DNA from: Stenopsyche tienmushanensis
Lineage: Eukaryota > Arthropoda > Insecta > Trichoptera > Stenopsychidae
Assembly: GCA_008973525.1 (NCBI GenBank)
Contig: WACJ01000269.1
Span: 372,001-436,000 of the forward strand
Length of the DNA stretch: 64,000 bases
Reading direction: 5' to 3'
The notes beneath the pieces were generated by a model that saw nothing but the letters and a program-made list of their open reading frames with translations, did not search any database and had not been told where the DNA came from. Shown one piece after another: positions 43,685-54,553 of the stretch (position 1 is the first letter of the stretch; each line of letters starts with the position of its first letter). The position numbers and the translations under genes are program-made.

Positions 43685-45165
43685 GGGTAATACAACAAAA
43701 ATGAGCGACGAGACACATGCTTTTTGTATAGCTTAGTAATTAGTGATGATAACTGCGAAAAAAACAATCCTTTTCTGATTTATAATATTGAATATTTAAT
43801 TTTTTGTTGCAAATCAATTACCAATAAGCGGCCCATCCCAGTTTTAATAATTCTTCCAAGATTTATTTTTCGGAACCAGAAAATCACAGGGAAAGGGAGA
43901 TCCAATTATTTGACCGAAATTATTGATATTTCTGACTTCTCAAAATTAATGGAGTGGAAAATTTATTTCCACAATCTGGATTTAAGCTCGAATCATTAAA
44001 GCCAAACTTTAATTACATTAACAATGTAAATATAGCTTTTAATATACTACAGATGATTAATCACTTTAAAAATGTTATAAATTCATCTGTATAAACATAA
44101 TATCGCCATTCACAAGTATTATTAGATAGTTTTAAATGCAAATCCTTTTGAAATAATGCATTTTGTATTATTTCAAAATAATACAAAATGTACTTTACCA
44201 TTTAAATATGGCTCTTATATAAAATCGTTCAGATAACAAAGCGAATTCTCCAAATCTCCACTCATTACGGTCATTGGAAGCCCACAATGCAAAAATAACG
44301 AGCAGAATTACCGATGAATCAATAGGCTTCCTTTTGTCGGGGTATATAATAGCCAAATATTTCAATAAAATTAATTATTCGATGATTTCGAGCATCCTTT
44401 GTAAATCCACGCTGATACCATTAATATTACATTGGTATATTGTAATGCAGTTGCTTTTCAATCTACTTATTGCTTTTAAGAGGATTCACTTCCCGACGAA
44501 TTTGCTAAACCTCCATATCAAATTTCACGGAGGTACATCCGATGGGAGTCGAATTATAACATACGGATAGGTCAAAGGGAAGCATCGCATCGTCTATATT
44601 GAAATGTACGGGATTAAAACTTATCCCTGAAAAGATTTTAATAAAATTTTGATATGAAATTGAATATTGTCAAGTCTACCAAAACAAGGTTTTACTGATT
44701 TAAAACGCCATGGCATTGTTAATATTCAATATTTTAATTTTCGACTGTCTGATCTGACTTAGATCTGATGAACTCATCAATAGACTGTTTTAGTTATGCT
44801 CACGAATTATTTACATGAACATGATATGAAAGGGATTTTTAATATGTTTTTACTAATCAAAAACGTTGATCTACAATGATCCTTGACAGTCATTTCGATC
44901 CAAATCACGACCTGTGTATATCCTTGATGTTTGTATGGTCACTCACTGATTTCAATTATTAGGACTTCTTTTAAATTTTCCTTTAAAAACATTTCTTTCA
45001 AAATCAAATTATTGCACTTTTTTTCAACAGATGAAGAAGCAAAATTGATATCAATTGGTCTGGCTGAGCATATAAAATTAAGATCCAATCATTAAATACT
45101 TGATGTAATCAATGATATCATCAATTTAATTCCGTCTAATTTTCGCAAATCAATATAATTCAGGG
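43685..45165. other. Stretch without a recognised gene
   Basis: The frames at 43724-43999 and 44274-44570 are unrecognised. Contains the perfect hairpin at 44159-44190. Confidence 0.5.
44159..44190. repeat. Perfect hairpin, 14-bp arms
   Basis: CATTTTGTATTATT, four bases TCAA, then AATAATACAAAATG. All 14 pairs match. It could be a transcribed stem-loop or a mutational palindrome; no flanking element was recognised. Confidence 0.8.
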
Positions 45166-45169
45166 CTAC

Positions 45170-45440
45170 ACTTGTAGTTTTATATCCACTGATTAAGACG
45201 AAGTGTAGATTCATACCAGAGCCAGACATCATTCAGCGAGTTGCCATTGTGTCTGAATTAACCCTCATTCTACTATCTCCCCCATTCCCGCCTCTCTTCA
45301 GTCCTTGTCTTCAGACACCAGCTAAGCCTGGACAAGGGGACTGCTCCAAATTGCCCTGTGAATTGTTTATGTCGTCCTTTGTATATGTGATCCTTGCGTC
45401 TGGACAGAACTCAGATTAATTCTGCTCCGGTGTCAACCGA
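45170..45440. other. Second less AT-rich island of unknown origin
   Basis: Contains CTCCCCCATTCCCGCCTCTC and GGACAAGGGGACTGCTCC. No coding motif readable on either strand. May be an old LINE segment. Confidence 0.35.
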
Positions 45441-46222
45441 AGACGCACAGGACTAATAAATTAACGCGAATTTGGTATATTGTTATATTAATTTATCATC
45501 TCAATTGGGCATCTTTGGAGGTGACGGAAGCTGCCGAATTAATGCGATCCAGAGATTATTTTTTAATATCAAATTTAAATATTAATGATCGAGCTGGAAA
45601 TAACATTTAATAGAAATGGCGCCAATTTGTGCAAATTATTCAGAAAAAATTAAAACCAATTTAAATTCAAACTATGTGACTTTTTGTCAATACAATTCTT
45701 AATTTAAATTGCAGTGTTCAAATTGAAAGTACATATTTGTGTAAAGATTTATATAGAATTTCGCTTCAAAGGAAAGACGGTGTGGCATCAGAGATAAGTC
45801 GAATTAAATGGTAATAATGGTATCAGACATGTCTGATCCTTGAATTCATGTCAGATAAACTGTGATGGTACAATTGATATCATCAAAACCCAAATTGATA
45901 CAAAATTCGTTATTTAGTCCTCTGCATTTTAGAAATATAAATGATACAATATGTTATTTAAAATTTGAGGCATTTAAATCAAAACTATGCGAAAAACAAT
46001 TCTGAAGTGATGAAATTAATACGCAAATTCTTTATTTTTAGATAGCAGAAATCATCATTTAACACATTCTGGTCGGGTTATGTCTATGCGCGTCTTTTGT
46101 ATACTATCGGTCTTCAGCCATGTGATTAATTGGCTTTAAAAAAGGGTCTAACGCAATAATCGCAAATACGCCTTGCGTCAGGCGAAAGACAATATTATGC
46201 GTAGCCTGCCGAGAATGTGTTA
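45441..46222. other. Stretch without a recognised gene
   Basis: AT-rich, nothing seen. The minus-strand frame at 46104-46343 overlaps the hAT end that follows and is not a gene. Confidence 0.55.
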
Positions 46223-46225
46223 AAT

Positions 46226-46340
46226 CAAGGGTGTCAAACTCGCGGCCCACAACAAATATTTTTGCAGCCCAGCCGATAAAGCATACAAAAGAATTACTAA
46301 TTAAGAGTGCAAGGAAAATAAACTGGAAGATTGATTGCCA
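46226..46340. repeat. hAT end fragment (GGGTGTCAAACTCGCGGCCC type)
   Basis: CAAGGGTGTCAAACTCGCGG opens a block that continues ...CCCACAACAAATATTTTTGC...GCCCAGCC. It parallels the reverse complement of the terminus at 23826-23849 and its inner neighbour. Such CAGGGGTGTCAAAC ends are common hAT MITE termini. The partner end was not found. Confidence 0.6.
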
Positions 46341-46344
46341 CAAT

Positions 46345-46935
46345 CTTATTGATAGGTGGGAAAAAATAGTTTTTTTCTGAAGAAGCTTGAATGAAATCTA
46401 ATTAAAATATTGCACAAATTCTAACTTGACAGACATTTTTATTTATATAAACAATCTGCATATTTATTTTCAAGCAATGCAGATAAAAATATTGATTTAA
46501 TATATTCTTTTTTTTCAAAGAAATTTCTCGTTTAAGGAGGAAGATTGAAAGAAACAATCTTTCAGATGATTCTTTTGGCTTAAATATTACAATGAATAAA
46601 TCGCGAATAAAAAAAAAATGGAACAAAGATGTCATCCAGTTCTATGAATATATTGGAATACATTTTTGTAATCTTGTCAAATTATTCCAATCCATGTTTT
46701 ATTATGCAATTCGATTTGGTCTTCGATAATAATGCATGTGGTTCTATTTGTGGTTTAGATCATCAACATATATTAAATGTGTTTTGCAGCAGATGTGTAA
46801 CATACCAAAAGTTGAATTTCATGGATTGGATTGAAAATATATCATAGACGTTGATTCCATGTATCGAAATAATTAAAAGCATTTTGCTCGTCCAAAAATA
46901 TTATTTTATAACCCGTGAAATATTTTTTATGAACA
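46345..46935. other. Stretch without a recognised gene
   Basis: Opposite-strand frames (46402-46635 minus, 46629-46847 plus) are AT-rich and unrecognised. Confidence 0.5.
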
Positions 46936-46940
46936 CATAC

Positions 46941-47325
46941 CAGAGGTGCCAAACTTAATGGCTAACAAGGGCCTAAATAAAAAAAAGTTTAAATTTAAGT
47001 GGGTCGCAAAAAAACTTACATTAGACTTATGTTCTTGCACTTGCAGATTTAAACTCGCGACAATCAACATGTAAATATACTTGTCTCACGACCCGTTGAT
47101 TTCAAACGACTTATCTAGAACATCAAATTTTTAAACATTAGATCAAATATTTTGCGTATATGTGAAAGAAGTTTTAGGGAGAAATTTATAATGTGAGACT
47201 TATCATAGTTACCTGAGAGCTCTCGCTGCATGACCTTTGAAGTTCTGTCCACCTTTGGTATTTGAGTCACCAGCATCTCCTTTCAATTACACTGCACAAT
47301 TTTCCACAATCTCGTTAAAAATTAA
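46941..47325. repeat. hAT-like end followed by repeat D, copy 2
   Basis: It opens with CAGAGGTGCCAAACTTAATG and GGCCTAAATA...GGGTCGCAAAA, resembling a hAT end of the CAGGGGTGGCCAAAC type. From 47125 it carries repeat D (see 35860-36035). The same arrangement, a hAT-type end upstream of D, is seen at 35418. This suggests D belongs to a hAT family. No coding frame survives in the plus orientation. Confidence 0.5.
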
Positions 47326-47339
47326 ATTGAATCAATTGT

Positions 47340-47800
47340 AGCCTATACCGATTGAATTGCCAGGTTGTAGCAGCTCAAAGTACACCACCCTTTTGGTTCC
47401 ACCGGATACACAGCATGATCTTAGATCCATGAATATTCGGCTTTGATATAGATGTTGAGGTCGATAGCAACGATTGATTGGATCTAGCATGGTATTTTCT
47501 CTTCTTGGGGTTGTAGTAGAGTATCCATTTCTCATCCCCAGTCACAGTTTGATGTAAAAAACCCTTTCTTTGTTGTGTTTGAATCAACTGCCCGCAAGTG
47601 GAAAATCGTCTTTCAACGTTTCTCGGTTTCAGTTCATAATGCATTCGATTGCCTTGCTTTTGAATCATTTCCATGGATTTCTATTGTACATAAACTGCTT
47701 GTTGAGTAACTCTCATTGATTCTGCAAGCTCCTCTTGCGTTTGACTCAGATCTTCATCGAGTTTCATTCCAATTCTTTGTCTTGCAACTCACCTAAGATT
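47340..47800 (-). pseudogene. Mariner transposase, central region
   Basis: On the minus strand from about 47775: MKLDEDLSQTQEELAESMRV and TQQAVYV (second HTH), a stop, then MEMIQKQGNRMHYELKPRNV, the catalytic TGDEKWILYYNPKKRKYHAR (about 47515-47560, first aspartate), SKPNIHGSKIMLCIRWNQKG and, after a frameshift at about 47398, VVYFELLQPGNSI. These are hallmark mariner blocks (ELKPRDVERRF, TGDEKW, KPNIHG-x-K-x-(L/M)LC(I)WW). HDN-x-RPH and the C-terminal third are missing: the sequence passes into repeat D instead. Two stops or frameshifts; it looks younger than the mariner at 31575. Confidence 0.9.
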
Positions 47801-47802
47801 AA

Positions 47803-48141
47803 ACTGTTTTTATTTTTGCCCACGTTAGCTATTGAGTTTGACACATCTGTGTTAAATCATTTAAATAAAATTGTAGTCCTGCCCTCAAGCAGATAAGAAC
47901 TTTTAAATTAATTCGATTCGCAGTCAGCGTTCATTGTTCATAAAAATACATAAAAACGAGACATAGTTGAGAATTTCATTTCAACTTCAATCTCAACTAA
48001 TTTATTATTTTGATTTTTTGGGTCTGTGGACGTATTCAACATGATCTGGCAACGTGTTTTAAGAGTATCGCCCCCAGTGTTTAAAATCGCAACCAAGGTC
48101 TAATGTCTTTCACCTTCGACTGCAGACGCCAAAATCGATTT
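47803..48141. other. Short stretch without a recognised gene
   Basis: No frame or repeat end supported. May include the lost N-terminal edge of the mariner. Confidence 0.45.
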
Positions 48142-48372
48142 TTAACAGCAATTATCATGAATATTGCAACTATGAAGAACACCTTCGTCGTCCAAGGATG
48201 GTATAGTGAATATAAAAAGCAAAATATAGCCACAATATAAATGAGCTCCACCACCAGCGCCGGTCGTTATCGCCGGCTCCTCATCCTTCAAGAAATCTGG
48301 TCTATTTCCCTCAGCCGCATTGACCCATAAATCGCGGTTGAAAAATAGCCAGAATATTGGATCGCATCCCAT
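48142..48372 (-). CDS. Unidentified 76-residue open frame
   Basis: It starts at a true ATG (48372) and ends at a stop at 48142. The middle is less AT-rich than its surroundings and encodes an ordinary mixed sequence: a polar stretch (RDLWVNAAEGNRPDF, KDEEPA), a glycine run (GAGGGA) and a hydrophobic segment (YCGYILLFIFTIP) that could be a short membrane helix. I recognise no family. It has no visible neighbours, promoter or polyadenylation signal that would confirm it. It could be a small gene, an exon, or chance. Confidence 0.2.
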   Translation of the reverse strand: MGCDPIFWLFFNRDLWVNAAEGNRPDFLKDEEPAITTGAGGGAHLYCGYILLFIFTIPSLDDEGVLHSCNIHDNCC

Positions 48373-48374
48373 AT

Positions 48375-49515
48375 TATGATTTATTGACAGAATCGCAACA
48401 AACTATAACTTTTTTGCAATCCAGGAATACGACGCAGCTTATAAGGTTTCTATATTTGGGAGCAAATTGGTAACGGCATAAATATCAAATGGACTGTGGT
48501 CTTTTCGATCCGTTGAAATCTCGTGGCTTGGCAATCAATTGAAACTTTGCAAACAAAGGCTAAAACTTTATGTTTGAGTTGTAAGACCGCACTCAACACC
48601 GAATTTATTCAGAACCATCTACATGTGCATGTGAGAACTATAGAATCGCATCGATTATATTATATATAATATATTTTATCTTTATCAATGATAATTTTGT
48701 ATTTAATGCATTACATTAACATATCTTCTGATTATAAATATGAGCCACTATATAAAAATATAACAAAACGCACGTTAAAAGAGAATAATTATATTAACTC
48801 ATTCCAGCCGCTCATTTGAAAACGCGTATTTCGCGCGGCACTGTTCACATAAAAACACGTGTTTTGTAATGTGAGCCTTTTTTACACAAAATATTATACG
48901 TTTTTCTAGTTTCATCGAAAGATGGTGTTATAGAAAATTCAATATTTTGCTATATTATTAACATTAAACGGATATCAAATGGTTATATTATTTTTGTATT
49001 TTATCACACTGTTACGCGCACCACAGCTTAAAAAATACTGTTATGTTAATGTGTATCTATGCAACGGGTTCTCTTGAAGACATTTTAAAAAAATCGTTTC
49101 AAACTATCCGCTGTTTTAGGAATTATTTCGATTTTTACAATGTTTTAATTTGTAAATTTCTTGAAATTCACACTGATTTCAGAGGATATTTTATATGGAA
49201 TATAATATAATGGCATGGAATGTATTAAACACTATACTATATGATCAATGATAGAATATATGTAATATAGACTTACTGATCGTTACTAACTTTGCTAATG
49301 CTTCCATAAGCATATTAGTTAAGTGTAATGATAGAATAATTTTTGATTTTTTAATTTTTCCACCAAATATCCCTAAACTTTTCCTAGGCAGTAAAGGCGT
49401 TCATATGTTACTGAAATTTATTTATGCGTTTTTTAGTAAAAAAAAATGTATCAAACATGCACAAAAGCAATATATTTTTACAAAAAAATCAAAAGGGTTT
49501 ATCTAAAAAACAATA
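48375..49515. other. Stretch without a recognised gene
   Basis: Includes TTAACTCATTCCAGCCGCTC at 48797, which could be a TTAA-type transposon end, but no partner was found. The rest is AT-rich. Confidence 0.5.
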
Positions 49516-49517
49516 TT

Positions 49518-50603
49518 CACTCAAACCTCTTTTTGTGCGATTTCGAAGTTATGCGGTTTTATTTATTTCATAAAGAGTACGTATCAAGATAGCGGGAGAG
49601 AAAGAAGCACAAACTATTATATTGACACATTTCTGTCGGGGAACCGCTGTGTGCTATACACACCTCCTTTCGTGCGTTTTTTTGTGCGGTTTTTTTTAAA
49701 GCAATTTTATATATTTTTTTATTTTATAAAAAGTACTTATCGAAGTATTTTGGATAAAATAGGAAATAAATCATCAACAAAAACCAAAATTTGGAAAAAA
49801 ACTATAATTTGGAACTGTCTAAATCATATTGCATCTGATATCGCTGAATTAAGACAACGCTTTTTATTTTGGTTTAGACTTTTGAAAAAAATGTTTTCAA
49901 TTTTTTGCATTTTTCCAATTGATCGCCTTTTATAAATACATTCTCCAAAGGAATTTCCAAAACTATTTTTTTCAACACGGTTGACATCATATCTCAAGTT
50001 TTAAATACATAATTAATTTACTTCAAACTGGGTACGAATATTTTCTATATAACCCTTTATTATTTCTATTTCTATTTTTTTTTTAAACAATCGCCATTTT
50101 GTGATTAATTTTTTTTTTTTTGAGTTTGGGACTATAGTGACATCTTTACTAATTATGAATTATATTGTTGGAAAGAAAATCTACACAGAACAATGATGAC
50201 ATTGACACTGGGTATACTATTTCTTCTGAAGAAAGAGCGATTTTGAGTCATATAGAAAATCGCAACGAAAGTTATCATACAGCAATGATAGTTAGTAATT
50301 AAAATAATTATTTCTCTAATGGATGTCTGGCATTTGAGATGTCAGATGTCGGACATCCTTAAAATGTTACCAATGATGCAAAATGTCCTTTAATAATTGA
50401 CAAAAATATTATAATTCCCTTTTTGTTTTCTGTTTTTTTATTAACTATTTTTGTGCGATTTTTGATATATTTTATATAGCTGTTTCAAAGTTATGCGGTT
50501 TTTAAAATCCATGGAACGCATCTTCAATTTTTCTAAGTAAGTCATAGCTTTTTTGTGTGATTTATAACGAAATGCATCTACCGCACAAAAAAAGGTTTAA
50601 GTG
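49518..50603 (+). mobile_element. Pogo/Tigger-like element P, 1086 bp (longest copy)
   Basis: Left end CACTCAAACCTCTTTTTGTG, right end CCGCACAAAAAAAGGTTTAAGTG followed by TA; the left flank TA is mutated. About 120 bases inside the left end (about 49660-49700) a second terminal-type sequence, CACCTCCTTTCGTGCG, suggests a nested or duplicated end. The interior shares TGACATTGACACTGGGTATA and the GGAAAGAAAATCTACACAGA block with the other copies. The open frame 49651-49935 contains KKTIIWNCLNHIASDIAELR. It could be a decayed transposase segment, but I cannot place it in the DDE domain. Confidence 0.75.
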
Positions 50604-50843
50604 TACTTATGTAATATGTAAAAGATATGAATAGTAAATATGCAATAACAACCAAATTGACGCTTTTGCAAATCATATATCCACTAGCAATTTATTATTG
50701 ATATATTTCCTTATCACTTTAATGTCTGTATTCAAAATGTGGATATCTTAAATTCTTTTTTTGTATCTGACTTACAATTAATATGAGCTCGACCTAAATT
50801 CCGTTAAAACTGAGCAAACAAAGTGTGTGACAAATCTAATATA

Positions 50844-51370
50844 CAGAGTTTTTTGCACATGGGCCGACAAATTTTTGGAGGCTAAGGGGGGTCTTTTGCT
50901 ACCTTTCACACATATCCCATGTCTTAAGTATCAAGGTTGTCGAAATTTTTTTTCAACATTTAAAAAAAAACGCTTTTAAATTGTCATAACTTTTTAATCT
51001 GTAATCGTGATAGCACGAACCTTTTCCAATAATATGCTACATATCATACAAATCATTCAATAAGTTGTTAAACTTGAAGAGATATCAGCTTGGCAGGGTC
51101 AGGATTAATACAATACTTTTTATGCTTATGTTGTTTTTATTAAATTTATTTACAAAATTTATTCAAATTGGCCACCTTTGCTTCGTATGCACGTACGACG
51201 ACACATTTTCCTTATTTCAATTGTGATTGTCTGAAGTAGCATTTCCTCTTTCATTTTTGCAAATGTGGCAATTATTATTTCAATTAGGATTTCTTTTGTG
51301 GGCACCTCTGTTTGAATTACCGCTTGAAGTTTCATTTTTCGTGACTTAAAAGCCAATTTGCCCTACCGCA
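50844..51370 (-). mobile_element. Tc1/mariner-like element, left end plus transposase C-terminus
   Basis: The left end CAGAGTTTTTTGCACATGGG with TA before it (50842-50843) belongs to the CAGGGTGTTTTGCACATGG MITE family. Inside it, a minus-strand frame (51159-51370) reads toward that end. The combination suggests this is part of a coding parent of the MITEs at 1328 and 41599. No right end was found, so the element is cut at about 51370 or beyond. Confidence 0.55.
51159..51370 (-). pseudogene. IS630/Tc1-type transposase C-terminal tail
   Basis: The minus-strand frame encodes IQTEVPTKEILIEIIIATFA, then KMKEEMLLQTITIEIRK and ends RRTCIRSKGGQFE with a stop at 51159. A tail of the form R-R-x-x-x-C-I-x-x-x-G-G-x-FE closes a group of insect IS630/Tc1/mariner-like transposases. 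The catalytic triad is not present in the window. The frame starts without an ATG, so only about 65 terminal residues survive. Confidence 0.5.
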
Positions 51371-51371
51371 T

Positions 51372-52575
51372 CTGTGGAAGTTTTACGTCAAAAATCTTCC
51401 CAATTAAGTCTGTTTGTTAACATAATAATAAACGCAGTTTATGTTATTATACTGGCGCCGGTATACTTACCAAGTATCTATTCTTCAGAGCAACGAGCAA
51501 TGTTAACATATTTTATATTACGTAAATATGTTTTATGCAAGTTATTTTCTGGATTCAAATTCTACATAGAATGTATTATATCAGCATTTTGTGGTATTTT
51601 CCTCGCCATCCCATTATGGTTTATCTCGTAGCGTATGCAACTTTCTAGAATCATATTTTTATTCTGCTTTTAAAGCGCTTCTTGCAAATCATAAATTTAG
51701 CACTGTATCAGACTCTACTGACGGCTCATTTTCTTTAATGTCCAAACATAACCGCCATCTTTATGTTTTGTGCGGTGGCGCCGCAATTACGCCATCTTTC
51801 TGAACTATAACATCGCAATTAATTTTTTTCTTGTTATTTTTTACCGAAAATAATTATAAATGGGTGGTGTGGCTTAAAACGATTCACTTGAGGTATCACG
51901 CCGAGACGCTTCAGAATATATTAGCAATGCAGAAAGCATGAACCGCGGCTACTTGGTTGCATTTCAAGTGCAAAATCCCTCAAACGACCCTGTAATATCA
52001 CCCTCGATGGACGTGGAGCACCCTAGATGGTGTCGCTAATTAATTTCTTCGCCAAAGACGTGACGAGACGAGACTTTCCTCACTTTTAAGCTTGTCTGAA
52101 GAATACTCTTCAACGCGCTTTGTGTGGTCTCAGATAGCTCTAGGGCCATCGAAGGTTCTAACAACCCCTTTGAAAAAAAGATCATTTATCACAGGTTCAT
52201 CTGATGTTGAGCACTTTGCGAATAAAATTGCCAGTCGTAAATGTTAATTTTAATTTAATTTATATTTAGCAAAGGATCGTATTTTGGGTTCGACCGGATT
52301 TTTTTATATTCCGTACCTGCTTGCAAAAAAACTATAAACGAAGCGGCGAAAACATCTCATAAATATTCAAAAAAAACAATAAAAGCTACCTTCCTGGCTA
52401 TCGGAGCTATTATGGATGGTCCGTTGGGGATTGTGAATAGCCGTTCAGGGAAACCATTTTCCTGCCACATAGTTCATCGTCTTGTTATAATACCTATTTT
52501 CCAAGAGTGCAAAGAGTCAATCCAAGAACAATATTTTTAATTAAAATTGAAAATCCACCCTCTTTCTTACGTCTT
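51372..52575. other. Stretch without a recognised gene
   Basis: The frames at 51374-51631 and 51591-51803 overlap and are unrecognised, though they may continue the transposon to the left. A more GC-balanced part at 51880-52240 shows no family motif. Confidence 0.45.
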
Positions 52576-52689
52576 ACGACGCTTTAAAATCTCGACCAAC
52601 AAGTTTTAAAGCGTTTTGTATTACATAAAAATAGTAATCTAAAGCGACAAAAATAATTATATGCTACATTTGAGTTAGCAATTATAAGT

Positions 52690-52835
52690 GTCTTTGGAAA
52701 AACGCTCGAATATTCGAAAGAGCGGGAACTATCGTTTTTTATCATGTAGGTTTTGTGATGATCATGCAGTGGATTGTCTTTAAATATCTCTCTGTAATAT
52801 GAGAAAAAGCTGATATCTTCTATACTGTTTGTGTT
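52690..52835 (-). repeat. Dispersed repeat E, copy 2
   Basis: Reverse complement of the repeat at 6095-6235. It lies inside a minus-strand open frame (52584-52841) that encodes the peptide EDISFFSYYREIFKDNPLHD. The homologous frame at the other locus is also open. Confidence 0.55.
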
Positions 52836-52844
52836 ATACATTTT

Positions 52845-53775
52845 TTAAATAAGGTGGATCAATTAAAACACCTTACGGTCTGTGGTGCTCTGAATTAAAT
52901 TTCTTAGAGTCCGGGTGACTTTCGCAAAAATTACAAAAATTCCATACTTCTTTCGTAAAATTGATATAATTCTTTAACCATCTAATAGATTGAATCGAAA
53001 TTTCACTTATCCCTTAAAAATAATTTAAATTTATATCAAGTTCGTATGACAATTTTTCAAGCTAAAATTACGCGTAAACAAAGACACGAACCATAAGGCG
53101 TTTAACGTTCTATTATTTAATATAGAATCATATTTATGATTTATGCATTTGTTGAACTTAACACAATTACGGCAGGCGATTTTTTTGCAATTCCGCTTTT
53201 TTTTAAACTCTCATCCTAAAATACATAACTTTTGAAGTTTTAAACATTTCTTAATCTTTTTTTATTTGTACTCAACAATATCTACAGATTATAGCCATAG
53301 GTATTAAAATACAAAAACAAATATTTACACTCTTAAAATACTTCTTAAAAACCGTCTTATAATACAAATAAAAGTTTAAATGATTATTTTTAAAGACCGA
53401 AACGAAAGACGTAAAAAAAATGTCTCAAGATACTTCTTTGAGGAAAAATATATGTAAGACGGTCTTCATTTAATATTTATTTGAGACATATATTAAGAAT
53501 GATAAATTTTAGCAAATGAGTAAATTTTGTGAATAAGTTTTCTTATGTCCCACGGTTTAGGCACATTTTTTGCGAACACGAAAAATTTCTTGACCCGCCG
53601 TTAACGTGTTAAATGATCTCTGAAGAAGTAAAAGAGCTATTAAATTGCCAAATGAGATCACGAATCGATTTCCTGCATCTTCGATGAATCGTCACTTTAT
53701 TATTTCAAATTCGAATTTCTTGTCAAATGTATTATTATTTTTACCTACTTTTGACATTGTAACATAACGCTTCAA
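52845..53775. other. Stretch without a recognised gene
   Basis: AT-rich. ACCGTCTTAT at 53350 and its inverted partner GTAAGACGGT at 53453 form a weak inverted repeat. Nothing else. Confidence 0.5.
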
Positions 53776-54520
53776 TCTAATATATAAAAATAAGTTGCGT
53801 TTCCCGTCTAATGCTCGGGCGAAATGGGTTGATATGCGCGTTCATCGGATTGAGACAAAACTTGGTCCACTTATTGCCAAGGGATCAGGGGGTGACATAG
53901 GCATAGTACAATTAACTTACAGTAGATTTTTAATTCAAAACTTAATGTGTGAAAGTTGTTGATTCTGACGTGTTTGAGATTATGCGTTGCTAAGGCTATA
54001 GGTATATAGTACCTACAAGTTGCAGTAGGAGGCGTCGTGTCGTCGTCACATACAACACATACGTCAAACGTCAATGTCATTTGCAGGTTATCCATCGGCG
54101 TGAGTCAATTATATCCAAATTATTTATCGCAAGCACTTTTAAAATGCTTCATTTCATTCATCGCTTATTCACGTACGTAACAACCGAAAAAGTACGTTTG
54201 AGTGCTATCCGATAAAAAATCAGACGACCAACGTGCAACGAGAATCGAAAGTACATGTTGATTTGAATATTGCTGCATTTCAATATGATATTCATTACGA
54301 TTACAGATTGCATCCCAGTGTAAAATGGATAAAGGTTAAATCCTGTTAACGAGGGGCAAATTTATTGGTAAATTGAAAACGCCTTCATTTCGACACAATG
54401 AAAACAAACAAACCTAACCTAACCAGATTTGAATTTAAATTTAATTTAAAAAATAAAAAACAAGAATCAAATGAATAATTATTTTATTTAATAACAATAT
54501 GTTGACGATTGATTTGATTT

Positions 54521-54553
54521 GATCAGAGCTTGATTTTCAATCAAGCTCTGATC
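54521..54553. repeat. Perfect palindrome at the Helitron coding junction
   Basis: GATCAGAGCTTGATT, three bases, AATCAAGCTCTGATC. The right arm is coding sequence (NQALIEIED of the helicase). The left arm is its inverted copy in what should be the preceding coding region. It marks exactly where protein homology begins. Confidence 0.85.

Noticed and set aside
46104..46343. Minus-strand 79-residue frame
   Set aside because: It runs through a hAT end (CAAGGGTGTCAAACTCGCGG) that explains its GC content.
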